From positions 496,001 to 560,000 of the forward strand of contig NZ_JAIVKK010000004.1 of assembly GCF_020524005.1 (NCBI RefSeq): a stretch of 64,000 nucleotides of DNA, read 5' to 3'. This document shows, piece by piece, positions 17,774 to 27,174 of the stretch (its first letter is position 1; every line of letters starts with the position of its first letter). Source of the stretch: Microbulbifer aggregans. GTDB lineage: Bacteria; Pseudomonadota; Gammaproteobacteria; Pseudomonadales; Cellvibrionaceae. The notes below the pieces were generated by a model, which worked only from the letters and a program-made list of their open reading frames with translations, searched no databases and was not told where the DNA came from. Both the position numbers and the translations under genes were made by a program.

Positions 17774-17810
17774 GGCCGTGCGCCTATACACATTTGGGCG
17801 CGCGGCTTTA
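17774..17810 (+). terminator. Hairpin after DUF6515-like gene
   Basis: A 10-bp stem (GCCGTGCGCC / GGGCGCGCGGC, one G-T pair) and a 12-base loop, followed by CTTTA, starts about 30 bases after the stop codon. It is a plausible weak rho-independent terminator. Confidence 0.5.
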
Positions 17811-17874
17811 CTGCGCCCGGCGAAAAGCTGCGCCGGCGAACGGCAGAACTCCAACAGTCTGAACAGGGCCGCCG

Positions 17875-20157
17875 ATGGTCGTCATTTCCCCCAGTGAAAC
17901 CCGCCTAAGCCGCGGCCTGCTCCGGCAGTACATGGTTTGTGTGTGCGTTGCGCTCGCCCTGTTTCTGTCCACATCCGCATCAGCGCAGCTGCCCGGTTCC
18001 CAGCCGAAAGATTTTTCTCCCGTCATCCCCGAATTCGATAACCTCTCCGCCGACTGGTGGGCGGGCTGGCCCGACGCCAAGCCGGAGCAGCGCAAGCAGT
18101 GGCTGGATGAGCTGGACAAGGCCTGGCGCGAGTGGAATAAAAACCTGCCGGAAGAAGAGGCGCTGGCCAAGCTGGTCGCTTCGGTAAACGTACGTATCGA
18201 GGGGATCCGCAATACCTGGGCCAAACGCGAACAGCTGAAAAAAGTGGGCGTACTGCAGGATGTGGAATTCCCGGATACGCCGAGCATCCTGCAATGGGCG
18301 CAGGCCGACGCGGCGGTGGCGCGCGGCCGCCAGCGCTACAACGGGCTGCAGCTGGAAATGTCGCAGATGGACGAGAGCGTCGCCCAGTCGCTCAGTCGCC
18401 TGCGCGAGCGTGTGCTCGAACTGCGGGATATCGGCAAGAAAGACGTCGAGCATGTCGCTGCCATCGTCTCGCTGTTTTATGCCCAGATTGCGCATTTGCA
18501 GACGCTGGAAGAGCAGCGGATGTTGCGCGAGCAGCTCACCGCCTGGGGCGACGAGCTGAAGTTTGCCGATGCCGAGCTGAAGCGCATGCTCGATGAGCTC
18601 CAGTACAGCGAGAAAGCGGACAAGCTCTTACAAAAAGCGCAAACCACGGAAAAGGACACTCTGGAGGAGTTGGCCAAAGAGCGCAGCGCGGCGCAGAACC
18701 TAATTTTTGAAACTTCCGATGCCACCGTGACCTTGCAGGAACAGATCAAGATCATGAACTACAGCGTCGAGGCGCTGGCCAACCGCCTTGAGCTGCGCAA
18801 GCAGGAATTGCTGCTGGCAATGAACAGTGTGCTGCAGCCGGACGGCGATAAAAAGCAGGAGTTGTCACTGAGCAAGGACCTGGTTCCGAAAACCCAGAGT
18901 ATCCGCGAGAACCTGACGCGGCAGCTGAATATTCGCCAGCGTCAAATCGTTGCCTGGGCCGGTGAAGATGCGAAAAGCATGAACAAGTGGTGGCGCCAGT
19001 TTGAAAAAGTCGACAGCGGCCTGAGCCGAGTGGGCGATTTGATCAACGACGTGCAGCGCTACGAAAATGCGCAGCTTTATGTCTATCAGCGCCAGCAGGG
19101 CTGGTGGCAGACACTGGGGGACCAGGTCGGTCACCAGCTCGGCGATTTGCGCAATAGCTGGCGCAAGTTGGCGAATTACTCATTATTCGCTATCAGTGGC
19201 CAGCCGATCACCCTGCGGGATATTGCGCAGATGATTCTGGTGATTATCGGCGCCTGGGGTGTGTCACGCCTGCTGGCATGGTTTTTTCGCCGCATGGTTC
19301 GGCGCAAACGCACCAGTGAGCACGTAGCTTACAACCTGGAGCGGGTGTTCAATTATTGTATTGTGCTGATTACCTTCCTGATCGTGCTTAGTATGGTGGG
19401 GCTGGATACATCCAAACTGACCCTGATCGCTGGCGCCCTGTCGGTTGGCCTGGGTTTCGGCATGCAGGCGATTTTTTCCAACTTTATCTCCGGCATCATT
19501 CTGCTGTTTGAACAGCCTTTGCGGGTCGGTGATCTTGTGGAACTGGAGTCGGGTGTCTTCGGGCGCATCCGCGACATCAACGTGCGCTCCACCCGCATTA
19601 CCACCCGCGACAATGTGGATATCCTGGTGCCGAACTCCGAGTTCGTGACCGGCCGGGTAACCAACCACACGCTGGAAGATCCGGTACGCAGGATTCACGT
19701 GCCCTTTGGTGTTGCCTATGGCACCGATCCGGAAATAGTGCGGGAGGCTGCGATGCTGGCCGCTGAGCGGGTCCAGGTGACTTTTTCCAACTGGCAGCGC
19801 AAGACTGAAGTGTGGCTCACGGGCTTTGGTGATAGCTCACTGGATTTCAAACTGGTGGTGTGGGTCAACAGCAATGCGGTGTCTTCGCTTGGTGACCTGG
19901 CAGCCATGTACAACCTCGAACTGCTGCGGGAATTTGATGAGCGCGGTATCGAGATTCCTTTTCCGCAACGGGATGTACATGTGCGCAGCTGGGGCTCGTC
20001 AGTACCGGAGTTACCCCAGTCGCAACCCGCAAGCCCTTCGGCAGCACATACGGGATCAGCAGGCGTGGAAGACTGGCGTGGCGATGACGGTTCTGACGAC
20101 GCCGCGGAAGGAGATGGCGATGCCGGGAGTGAATCGGGAGGCGCTCCCGGTCACTAA
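17875..20157 (+). CDS. MscS-family mechanosensitive channel, large periplasmic type
   Basis: A 760-residue channel protein. A signal sequence (residues ~17-37, ending SASAQ) is followed by ~350 residues of helical, coiled-coil-rich periplasmic domain (for example LEEQRMLREQLTAWGDELKF). Hydrophobic segments follow around 440-530, and the MscS pore and beta domain start near 523: VGLGFGMQAIFSNFISGIIL, then FEQPLRVGDLVELESGVFGR, INVRSTRITTRDNVDILVPN and DPVRRIHVPFGVAYG. Such MscK/YbdG-like proteins open under membrane tension and protect against hypo-osmotic shock. The last ~50 residues (Ser/Ala/Asp/Gly-rich) look disordered. A rhomboid gene follows after 85 bases. Confidence 0.93.
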   Translation: MVVISPSETRLSRGLLRQYMVCVCVALALFLSTSASAQLPGSQPKDFSPVIPEFDNLSADWWAGWPDAKPEQRKQWLDELDKAWREWNKNLPEEEALAKLVASVNVRIEGIRNTWAKREQLKKVGVLQDVEFPDTPSILQWAQADAAVARGRQRYNGLQLEMSQMDESVAQSLSRLRERVLELRDIGKKDVEHVAAIVSLFYAQIAHLQTLEEQRMLREQLTAWGDELKFADAELKRMLDELQYSEKADKLLQKAQTTEKDTLEELAKERSAAQNLIFETSDATVTLQEQIKIMNYSVEALANRLELRKQELLLAMNSVLQPDGDKKQELSLSKDLVPKTQSIRENLTRQLNIRQRQIVAWAGEDAKSMNKWWRQFEKVDSGLSRVGDLINDVQRYENAQLYVYQRQQGWWQTLGDQVGHQLGDLRNSWRKLANYSLFAISGQPITLRDIAQMILVIIGAWGVSRLLAWFFRRMVRRKRTSEHVAYNLERVFNYCIVLITFLIVLSMVGLDTSKLTLIAGALSVGLGFGMQAIFSNFISGIILLFEQPLRVGDLVELESGVFGRIRDINVRSTRITTRDNVDILVPNSEFVTGRVTNHTLEDPVRRIHVPFGVAYGTDPEIVREAAMLAAERVQVTFSNWQRKTEVWLTGFGDSSLDFKLVVWVNSNAVSSLGDLAAMYNLELLREFDERGIEIPFPQRDVHVRSWGSSVPELPQSQPASPSAAHTGSAGVEDWRGDDGSDDAAEGDGDAGSESGGAPGH

Positions 20158-20242
20158 TCCGGTGGCGGTGCTGTGACTGTTGGTGATCCGCGCCGCGCCC
20201 TGTATTCTGAGCCCTGACTAAAAATTCCTCAGGGACGCGTCT

Positions 20243-21652
20243 GTGCTGATCATTCCTATCCAGAACAAACCCGACTGGCGGCGACCGCCACTGGTGTGTT
20301 TTGCGTTGATCGTCATCAATCTGCTGGTGTTTACGCTCTACCAGAGTGGTGACGAGGCCCGCTGGCAGCAGGCGGAAGATTTCTACTTCGACAGCGAATT
20401 GCCAGAGCTTGAGGAGCGCCGTTTTTACGAATTTGTGGACCAGGAGCATCCTGAATGGCGCACCCAGGCCCAGGGCGCCGGCGAGGAATTTATTTACCAG
20501 CAATTACTGTGGAGCCACGAATTCCATCACTGGCTGCTACCGCGCCTGCAGGCGGAGGGAGAGCAGCACTGGCTGCAGCAGCGGCAGGAGTTTGCCGGAC
20601 TGCGCGACCGGCTTTCAAGTTTTGCCTACGGCCTGACCCCGGCGGAGCCGACGATCCAGGGTGTGTTCGGGCACATGTTCCTGCACGGTGGGTGGGAGCA
20701 CCTGCTCGGAAACATGATTTTCCTGTTGCTGTTTGGCCTGTCAGTCGAGCTGGCCCTCGGCGCACGCTGGTTTATGGGGCTTTATGTGTTGGGTGGCCTG
20801 GCCGCCGCCGGGTTGCACTGCCTGGTGGAGGTGGGTAGCCGGATGCCGGTAATCGGCGCGTCTGGCGCCGTGTCGGCGGTGATGGGGATGTTCGTCGCGG
20901 TGTACGGCGTGCGCCGCCTGCGTTTCTTTTACACTCTGGGTTTTGCCTTTGGCGAGTTCAGCGCGCCGGCGCTGCTGGTATTGCCGCTATGGCTGGGCAA
21001 AGAAGTCTTTGGCTATCTGTTTGGCAATGACAACATCGCCTACTGGGCCCATTTCGGTGGGCTGGTGGCCGGCTTTGCTGCCACGATGGTATTGATCCGC
21101 TTGCGTCCGGCGGAAGCGCTGCACGTGGAGGAAGACCTGCCACCGTCGCCGGCGCAATTGGCGCTCGCGCGTATTGAATCCATGCAGAACCACGGCAAGC
21201 TGCTCGAGGCGGGTCAGGCCGCGGCAGCCGCCATTCGCCAGCACCCGGATTCACTGCCGTTGATCCAGAAGGGCATCGAGCTTTCCGCGCTGGCACCCAA
21301 TTCCGAGATGTACCACCGCGCCTGCCTGGCACTGTTCGTCCTGGCACAGAAACCAGGTGGTGATTTTGCGCCTGTTGCGCAGGGGGTGCGGGACTATCTC
21401 AAGCGCACCGCTGCGCCGAGGGCGCTCACGGTAAAAGTTAGCCTGATTCTGGCGCAGCGCGCGGCACAGGAGAAAGACTGGACGCTGGTGGAAGACTTGC
21501 TGCAGCGGCTGGTTGAGCGCCAACAGCGCCACCCGTTGATGGCGCGACTGGCGCAGGGCCTGGTCAACCACTACCGCCGTTGCGGTGATGAAGAGCGTGC
21601 CCGGCGCGCGTTGGCGCTAGCCGAGGCATCAGCCCTGGCCCCGGCGCAGTGA
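20243..21652 (+). CDS. Rhomboid-family intramembrane serine protease with C-terminal repeat region
   Basis: A 469-residue protein. The rhomboid core spans ~140-300: HMFLHGGWEHLLGNMIFLLL (the H..N pair), the nucleophile Ser207 in PVIGASGAVSAVMG and the catalytic His270 in AHFGGLVAGF. An insertion of about 110 residues after the first helix carries soluble sequence. The C-terminal ~170 residues are helical and TPR-like (LEAGQAAAAAIRQHPDSLPL, then LAQGLVNHYRRCGDEERARR). The family cleaves membrane proteins within or near the bilayer. GTG 20243 is chosen because AGGGA precedes it by seven bases. It converges on the zinc-finger/TPR gene, 11 bases apart. Confidence 0.92.
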   Translation: MLIIPIQNKPDWRRPPLVCFALIVINLLVFTLYQSGDEARWQQAEDFYFDSELPELEERRFYEFVDQEHPEWRTQAQGAGEEFIYQQLLWSHEFHHWLLPRLQAEGEQHWLQQRQEFAGLRDRLSSFAYGLTPAEPTIQGVFGHMFLHGGWEHLLGNMIFLLLFGLSVELALGARWFMGLYVLGGLAAAGLHCLVEVGSRMPVIGASGAVSAVMGMFVAVYGVRRLRFFYTLGFAFGEFSAPALLVLPLWLGKEVFGYLFGNDNIAYWAHFGGLVAGFAATMVLIRLRPAEALHVEEDLPPSPAQLALARIESMQNHGKLLEAGQAAAAAIRQHPDSLPLIQKGIELSALAPNSEMYHRACLALFVLAQKPGGDFAPVAQGVRDYLKRTAAPRALTVKVSLILAQRAAQEKDWTLVEDLLQRLVERQQRHPLMARLAQGLVNHYRRCGDEERARRALALAEASALAPAQ

Positions 21653-21663
21653 AAAGCCCGGCC

Positions 21664-23091
21664 TCAGGCTGTTGCCGGTACCTCCGCAGCGAGGATTTTC
21701 AGCAGCTGCCTGACTTCGTCGCTCACCCGGCTGTTGGGGAATTTCTGTAGCACGAAGGTCAGGAGTTTGCGGCTGTTGTCGGTGCGGTTGAAGCCGTCCA
21801 TATAGATCTTGGCCAGCAGCAGGTAGGCGCTGTCCAGGCGTGTATAGTCCGGGTCGCTTTTGTGCAGGTTATTGACCAGAGCCAGGGCTGGCTTGAACTG
21901 GCGTTGGCGGTACAGTGCTTCGGCCAGCTGATGGCGTAGCAGGGACTTGTCGATCACAGGCGTACCTTGCGTGGCGCTGTGGGCCAGGTAGAGTTCGGCC
22001 GCTTTGTGGGCCTGGTTAAGGTTGATAAACCGCTCCAGCAGATGCGGGCCCAGTTCGCGCAGCGCCTTCTTGTCATCGATGGCGAGTAGCAGGCGGTAGT
22101 AGCGGTCATTGAGGGCGATATCGGATGGCTGCTGGCGCAGCGCGGTCACCAGTGTTTTGCGGGCCTCCTCGCCGCGTTTTTCCCTCAGTAGAATCAGCGC
22201 GTCCGCCAGCGCCTTGCGCCGTTCAAATTCCTTCTCTTCGAGAAACTCCTCATCCTCGACAACCGAATTCACGCCCAGCTGCTGCTGGCGGGTCAGGCAG
22301 ATGTACCCCATCATCGCGCTGGTGACGATGGAGAAGTAGCTGGTGGCGAAGGCGACCAGCGGTAGCAACAGCCATTCCGGCAGCTTGCCGGCCACGATCG
22401 GAAGCAGGTAAGCCGGAGCTGCAGACACCGCACTGGTGGATAGCCACAACAGCCAGTACGGCCAGCCAATGATCAGAGTAAACTGGAGTAACTTGAGCGG
22501 GTTCACGGCCGCGCGCATGCTGTGTTCCAGCGCGAGCACAATCATGGCCGCCGGTGCCAGCAGGGTCAGTGCGATGGAATAGACCTGCACGGCGCCCTGG
22601 CCGAGCCCGGCAACAAGTGCGCCGGCAGCACCGGCGAATAGGATCATACCGATCAATTTAGCAAACATGGCTGCACTGCGTCCGTCCTGGGCATCAGCGA
22701 ACGTCGGCGCCACCAACTGGCCGCGTGCCAGGCATTCGATTACCAGCAGGTTGTAGCGCAGCAGCACCGCAGTGATGGCTACCAGTACGAAGATCGAGAT
22801 CCATCCCAATCCGGTCATGGCCAAAGCCGCAAGTGCGGTGATGGTGGAGATTGTCAGTGGCCCGGCAGACAGGGCGTAGCGGAAATAGAACGGAGCCATT
22901 TGCCAGAAAGGCCTGGCTTTATTACTGGCCCCAACGTTGTCCAGTCTCTGGTTACACAGCACGCACTTGGGGGTGGACTTGTAATAGTTGTCGGCGGCGC
23001 CGGGTACGCATTCCGTGCAGTAACCCTTGTGGCATGACTGGCAGTGCCAGACGCTGTTGGCACCGGAGTGATAGTGGCATGACTCGCCCAT
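21664..23091 (-). CDS. Zinc-finger / multi-helix membrane / TPR protein
   Basis: A 475-residue protein with an unusual architecture. Residues 1-48 have a B-box-like zinc-binding pattern (CHYHSGANSVWHCQSCHKGYCTECV, then KCVLCNQR). Residues ~70-270 contain about six hydrophobic helices. Residues ~290-475 are helical repeats of TPR type (KALADALILLREKRGEEARKTL, LLRHQLAEALYRQRQFKPALALV, KIYMDGFNRTDNSRKLLTFV). No enzyme motif is seen. It ends 11 bases from the rhomboid gene on the other strand, which also carries a TPR-like tail. Function not known; an adaptor at the inner membrane is a guess. Confidence 0.75.
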   Translation of the reverse strand: MGESCHYHSGANSVWHCQSCHKGYCTECVPGAADNYYKSTPKCVLCNQRLDNVGASNKARPFWQMAPFYFRYALSAGPLTISTITALAALAMTGLGWISIFVLVAITAVLLRYNLLVIECLARGQLVAPTFADAQDGRSAAMFAKLIGMILFAGAAGALVAGLGQGAVQVYSIALTLLAPAAMIVLALEHSMRAAVNPLKLLQFTLIIGWPYWLLWLSTSAVSAAPAYLLPIVAGKLPEWLLLPLVAFATSYFSIVTSAMMGYICLTRQQQLGVNSVVEDEEFLEEKEFERRKALADALILLREKRGEEARKTLVTALRQQPSDIALNDRYYRLLLAIDDKKALRELGPHLLERFINLNQAHKAAELYLAHSATQGTPVIDKSLLRHQLAEALYRQRQFKPALALVNNLHKSDPDYTRLDSAYLLLAKIYMDGFNRTDNSRKLLTFVLQKFPNSRVSDEVRQLLKILAAEVPATA

Positions 23092-23230
23092 GGTGACTTC
23101 CCTGTTGACGTATATTCAGTCCATCGAGTTTATCGGCAGTATCGCCAATGGCGCAATCCGCCACTTGTGCGATGCTAAACTGGCCCCCATATCACAGGCT
23201 TAACACACTCCAAAACATCAAGGTGTACAG

Positions 23231-24520
23231 ATGACAACAGCGATGCAGGTACGGCTGGAAACCACCGCGGCGGCGGAACAGTGGGGCAAGAATGCGCTCC
23301 TGAGCTTCAGTGAAAACGAGGCGCGTATCCATGCGACCGAGGCCACTGGCGGAACCCTGGTTGCCGTGCAGCGCGCTGCGCGCCGCCTCGACGGCATGGG
23401 TGTCACCGCAGTTGAGCTGGTGGGGGACAACTGGGACATCGAGAGTCGCTGGAGCTTCTGGGCAGGCTATTACAACCCGAACCGCAAGAGCATGTTTACG
23501 TGGGGGCTGGACGAGGGTGACGAGCTGACGGAGCTGGAAGCACGCAAGGCCGCGAGCCTGTGGGTGCGCGAGATCACCAATGGCACCCCGGAAACCGTTT
23601 CTCCGCGCGCCCTTGCCGAGAGCGCGGCAGACCTGCTGAAACAGCTGGCGCCGGATGCCGTGAGCTACCGCGTGATTGCCGGTGAAGAGCTGGTGCAGGA
23701 AGGTTTTGCCGGCATTTACAACGTTGGCCGTGGCAGCGTGCGTGAACCGGTGATGCTGCAGCTCGACTACAACCCGAGTGGCAATGCCGATGCACCTGTG
23801 GATATCTGCCTGGTCGGTAAGGGCATCACCTTTGATTCCGGTGGCTACAGCATCAAACCTTCCGCTGGCATGGCGACCATGAAATCCGATATGGGCGGTG
23901 CGGCGATGGTCAGTGGCGGTCTGGCACTGGCGATTGCCCGGGGGTTGCAGAAGCGTATCAAGCTGTACCTGTGCTGCGCGGAAAACCTGATTTCGGGTAC
24001 GGCATTCAAACTGGGTGACATCATCCATTACAAAAATGGTGTTACGGCGGAAATCCTCAATACCGATGCGGAAGGGCGCCTGGTGCTGGCGGATGGCCTG
24101 ATCGCCGCCAGTGAAGAAAACCCCCGTTATATCCTCGATGCCGCAACCCTGACCGGTGCCGCCAAAATGGCGGTAGGCCGGGATTACAACTCGGTACTGA
24201 GTTTCGAAGACGAAATGGCGCAGAAGGTACTGGATGCGGCGCGCGTGGAAAATGAAAAAGCGTGGCGCTTGCCGCTGGATAAATTCCACCTGGAGCAGAT
24301 CCCGTCCGGATTTGCCGAAATCGCCAATATCGGCATCGACGGCAGCCCGGGTGCGTCTACCGCTGCGGCGTTCCTGGCGCGCTTTGTACGCGATGAAGGA
24401 CGCGCATGGGTACATATGGATCTGTCTGGTTCCTACTTACCCGCAGCCAACGACCAGTGGGCGCAGGGCGCCAAAGGCCATGGTGTACGTACCATCGCCA
24501 GGTTCCTTCTGGATAACTAA
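23231..24520 (+). CDS. pepB: Peptidase B (M17 aminopeptidase)
   Basis: A 429-residue M17 leucyl-aminopeptidase-family enzyme, most like E. coli PepB (427 residues). The start MTTAMQVRLETTAAAEQWG and IQRAARK-like (AVQRAARRLDGMG) match PepB rather than PepA. The two-metal active site is visible in LVGKGITFDSGGYSIK, MKSDMGGAA and NTDAEGRLVLADGL, with the LTGAAKMAVG strand after it. PepB works in the cytoplasm on peptides with N-terminal Leu, Met, Asp or Glu. A strong terminator follows. Confidence 0.95.
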   Translation: MTTAMQVRLETTAAAEQWGKNALLSFSENEARIHATEATGGTLVAVQRAARRLDGMGVTAVELVGDNWDIESRWSFWAGYYNPNRKSMFTWGLDEGDELTELEARKAASLWVREITNGTPETVSPRALAESAADLLKQLAPDAVSYRVIAGEELVQEGFAGIYNVGRGSVREPVMLQLDYNPSGNADAPVDICLVGKGITFDSGGYSIKPSAGMATMKSDMGGAAMVSGGLALAIARGLQKRIKLYLCCAENLISGTAFKLGDIIHYKNGVTAEILNTDAEGRLVLADGLIAASEENPRYILDAATLTGAAKMAVGRDYNSVLSFEDEMAQKVLDAARVENEKAWRLPLDKFHLEQIPSGFAEIANIGIDGSPGASTAAAFLARFVRDEGRAWVHMDLSGSYLPAANDQWAQGAKGHGVRTIARFLLDN

Positions 24521-24546
24521 TTCCGGAAACGAATCAACTCACCCGC

Positions 24547-24573
24547 AAGGCGCTCAGAGAGCGCCTTATTTTT
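24547..24573 (+). terminator. Rho-independent terminator of pepB
   Basis: A perfect 9-bp stem AAGGCGCTC / GAGCGCCTT with a three-base loop and a following T-run (ATTTTT), 27 bases after the pepB stop. Confidence 0.9.
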
Positions 24574-24616
24574 AATCTACATTGATGTACGGTCTCGAAT
24601 AGTGAGGAATAGATTC

Positions 24617-24805
24617 ATGGAAGAATACCAGGCAATGGTCCAATCCCGGGAATGGCTGGTTGGTTGGGGCACGCTCTCCCTCATTAATGCCGGCCTCGCG
24701 CAAGGCAAGAATCGCAGCGGATTATTTTGGTGGATCATCAGCCTGATCTTCGGTCCACTGGCAACGCTTATTATCGTCCTTCTGGGAAAGGTTCCCGAAA
24801 AATAG
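24617..24805 (+). CDS. Small hydrophobic membrane protein
   Basis: A 62-residue protein with a hydrophobic C-terminal half (SGLFWWIISLIFGPLATLIIVLLGKV), similar to the many small bacterial proteins with a single WWxISLxFGPLATL helix. The N-terminal helix could contact lipid. ATG 24617 follows GAGGA; a GTG at 24602 would overlap that ribosome-binding site. Function unknown. Confidence 0.65.
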   Translation: MEEYQAMVQSREWLVGWGTLSLINAGLAQGKNRSGLFWWIISLIFGPLATLIIVLLGKVPEK

Positions 24806-24903
24806 CCGGGCTATAGCGGACATATAACACCCTCGGTTTCCCGTGGGCTGTGGAATCCAGTGTGGTCTGGTTTAAATGATCGGTTAAGTGAAAGGAGCGG
24901 GCG

Positions 24904-25338
24904 ATGAAGATCACAAAATCCTGGTTCAAAGAGCTACTGATAACCCTGATTTGTTGGTTTATATACGCGTATTTCTTGCTTGCTCTTTTCTGGGCAGGCT
25001 ATAGCTCGATAAACCCTGTTCTGGATTTGCTGGTTTCAGAATTTGCCAGTGAAAATGGTTTGCTCACAAAAATCATTATGTACACACATGATGCGTTGTT
25101 GAATTTTTTACTGGTCTTGCCGTTTGCTGCTTTTATTTTAAAGGTATGCAAAGTTACGTCATTGCTGTCAGTACTGCTTTCGGCCGCTGTAGTGAGTCTG
25201 GTTATGAACACGGGCAATGTGGGATTGTTGCTGGACTCGCCTTCTTTTGCGCTGTGCTGGGGGATCTTTGTAATGCTCGTGGTTTCGCCTTTAGCGTATA
25301 TCGCCCTTCGCCGATGGCTTGCTCCTGAGCCTACATAG
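24904..25338 (+). CDS. Four-helix membrane protein of unknown function
   Basis: A 144-residue protein with four predicted helices (about 9-32, 63-82, 85-105 and 113-133) and basic residues at both ends. A good ribosome-binding site (AAAGGAG) precedes the ATG. It resembles no family I can name. The DNA from 24904 to 25150 is AT-richer than the flanks. Confidence 0.6.
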   Translation: MKITKSWFKELLITLICWFIYAYFLLALFWAGYSSINPVLDLLVSEFASENGLLTKIIMYTHDALLNFLLVLPFAAFILKVCKVTSLLSVLLSAAVVSLVMNTGNVGLLLDSPSFALCWGIFVMLVVSPLAYIALRRWLAPEPT

Positions 25339-25363
25339 CGGACCGGGTTAATATTTCACAAAT

Positions 25364-25392
25364 AAAAAAACCGGCGATTAGCCGGTTTTTTT
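25364..25392. terminator. Bidirectional rho-independent terminator
   Basis: A symmetrical hairpin: an A-tract, CCGGC, a five-base loop GATTA, then GCCGG and a T-tract. It lies between the convergent stop codons of the membrane-protein gene and uxaA, so it can serve both strands. It also marks the left edge of the pectin locus. Confidence 0.92.
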
Positions 25393-25410
25393 ATTTCGGA
25401 GAATATTGGA

Positions 25411-26934
25411 TCAGACCACTGCGCCAATATGCCAGGGGGCAAACTCATTGTCGCCGTAGTTGAGTTTCTCACTGGCACTGCGTTCGCCGGAGGCAATAGA
25501 AAGGACATACTGGAAAATAGATTCGCCGCATTCAGCCACGGAATAGCGCTTGTCGAGAATACCACCGCAATCCACGTCCATATCTTCGCGCATACGCTCA
25601 AACAGCATGGAGTTACTGGCGAGTTTGATACTCGGAACCGGTTTCCCTCCAAATGCGGAACCGCGACCAGTGGTAAAGCAGACCACATTGGCCCCGCTCG
25701 CTACCTGGCCGGTAACCGATACCGGGTCGAAACCGGGGCTGTCCATAAACACCAGGCCTTTTTTGCGAACCTGCTCGGCATAGAGGTAAACATCTTGCAG
25801 GGCTGTGGTGCCGCCTTTCGCCTGGGCGCCCAGGGATTTTTCGGCAATGCTGGTAAGACCGCCGGCTTTGTTGCCCGGAGAAGGGTTGTTGTTGAGTTCC
25901 ACCCCGTTCATGCTGGTGTAGTTTTCCCACCAGTGAATTCGGTCAACCAGTTTCTGTGCAACTTCGGGTGTGGCGGCGCGGCGCGTCAGCAGGTGTTCCG
26001 CACCGTAAATTTCCGGGGTTTCTGAATAAATCACGGTACCGCCATTGCGCACCAGAATATCTGCCGCCGCGCCCAGCGCCGCATTCGCGGTAATACCGGA
26101 ATAGGCATCACTGCCTCCGCATTGCACCGCCAAGGTCAGTTCTGAAGCCGGTACAGGCTGTCGTTGACAGGCATTGGCCGCGGGCAGCATGGCAGTGAGG
26201 CGCTCAATACCGGCGTCGATGGCCGCGCGCGTACCCCCAAGCTGTTGAATGGTCATGACCTGGAAAGCGTCACTTTCCTGCAAACCGGTTTCACGCATCA
26301 TGCTGCTGATTTGCATGGCTTCACAGCCGAGTCCGATCAACAGTACACCGGCAAAATTCGGGTGGCAGATATAACCGTGCAGGGTGCGCAGCAGTGTTTG
26401 ATAGCCTTCACCGGAAGTGGACATGCCGCAGCCGCTGTCGTGGCCCAGAGCAACAATGCCATCGATATTCGGGAAGTCGCGCAGCATACCGCTGTTTTGA
26501 AAATGTGCGGCCACTGCGCGGGAAACCGTTACAGAACAGTTAACCGTGGAAACTACAGCAAGATAATTACGGGTACCGGCTTTACCGTTGGCGCGCAGGT
26601 AGCCATCAAAGGTGGCGCGTTGTTCGGGGGCAAGCAATTCGGTCGGAGCATAGTCCTTGCAGAACTCATGTTCCGGGCGGTGATTGCCTGCATCGAGATT
26701 GTGCACATGTACATGGGCGCCGGGAGCAATATCTTCCCGGGCAAATCCGATAACCTGGCCGTATTTGATGATCGCTTCGCCCTGGCGAATGGTGCGTACG
26801 CACACTTTGTGCATCGCGGGCACGTCGGTCACCAGGGCCAGCATGCTCCCACCCCAGTTCACCAGCGTTCCGGCGGGCAGCGGAGCCTTGCTGACGGCGA
26901 CGTTATCGTCGGAATGAATGTGAATGAGATCCAT
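25411..26934 (-). CDS. uxaA: Altronate dehydratase
   Basis: A 507-residue enzyme (E. coli UxaA has 495) converting D-altronate to 2-keto-3-deoxy-D-gluconate. The first ~90 residues are the SAF-type domain (IHSDDNVAVSKAPLPAGTLV, then GQVIGFAREDIAPGAHVHVH). The main domain carries the family motifs: FDGYLRANGKAGTRNYLAVV, ALGHDSGCGMSTSGEGYQTL, LIGLGCEAMQ, LAVQCGGSDAYSGITANAAL, FMDSPGFDPVSVTGQVASGA, and FTTGRGSAFGGKPVPSIKLA. Cys residues in GCGMS, GCEAM and QCGGSD would bind the catalytic iron. It lies divergent to the GntR regulator gene, probably sharing a control region with it. It closes the galacturonate branch started by uxaC and the reductase 15 kb away. Confidence 0.96.
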   Translation of the reverse strand: MDLIHIHSDDNVAVSKAPLPAGTLVNWGGSMLALVTDVPAMHKVCVRTIRQGEAIIKYGQVIGFAREDIAPGAHVHVHNLDAGNHRPEHEFCKDYAPTELLAPEQRATFDGYLRANGKAGTRNYLAVVSTVNCSVTVSRAVAAHFQNSGMLRDFPNIDGIVALGHDSGCGMSTSGEGYQTLLRTLHGYICHPNFAGVLLIGLGCEAMQISSMMRETGLQESDAFQVMTIQQLGGTRAAIDAGIERLTAMLPAANACQRQPVPASELTLAVQCGGSDAYSGITANAALGAAADILVRNGGTVIYSETPEIYGAEHLLTRRAATPEVAQKLVDRIHWWENYTSMNGVELNNNPSPGNKAGGLTSIAEKSLGAQAKGGTTALQDVYLYAEQVRKKGLVFMDSPGFDPVSVTGQVASGANVVCFTTGRGSAFGGKPVPSIKLASNSMLFERMREDMDVDCGGILDKRYSVAECGESIFQYVLSIASGERSASEKLNYGDNEFAPWHIGAVV

Positions 26935-26999
26935 CTTTTTCTGACTCCGCTTACAGACTAAAGGGATGAGTAGCCATCTGCGGTTATGGTTTTCGTTAT

Positions 27000-27075
27000 G
27001 ATTGGTCGCAATCTAACACTATATTGGTAAGGCCGCAATCGGAAGTCTAGTTCAATTTGGTAAGACTGTGGGCGG
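27000..27075. promoter_or_regulatory. Shared control region uxaA / gntR with TTGGT motifs
   Basis: The divergent gap contains several TTGGT-type half sites: ATTGGTCGCAAT at 27001-27012, ATTGGTAAGG near 27023, and TTTGGTAAGAC near 27055. These resemble halves of the ExuR/UxuR-type operator (TTGGT..ACCAA). A complete dyad is not visible, so this is a candidate autoregulatory region only. Confidence 0.4.
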
Positions 27076-27174
27076 AATAATCGTATTGTGGTGGTTAAAC
27101 CCCATCTGCTAAACTGCGCCGACATAAATCGGCAACTTTATATATAGATACGATTCTGACACGGGAGTGGGTTC

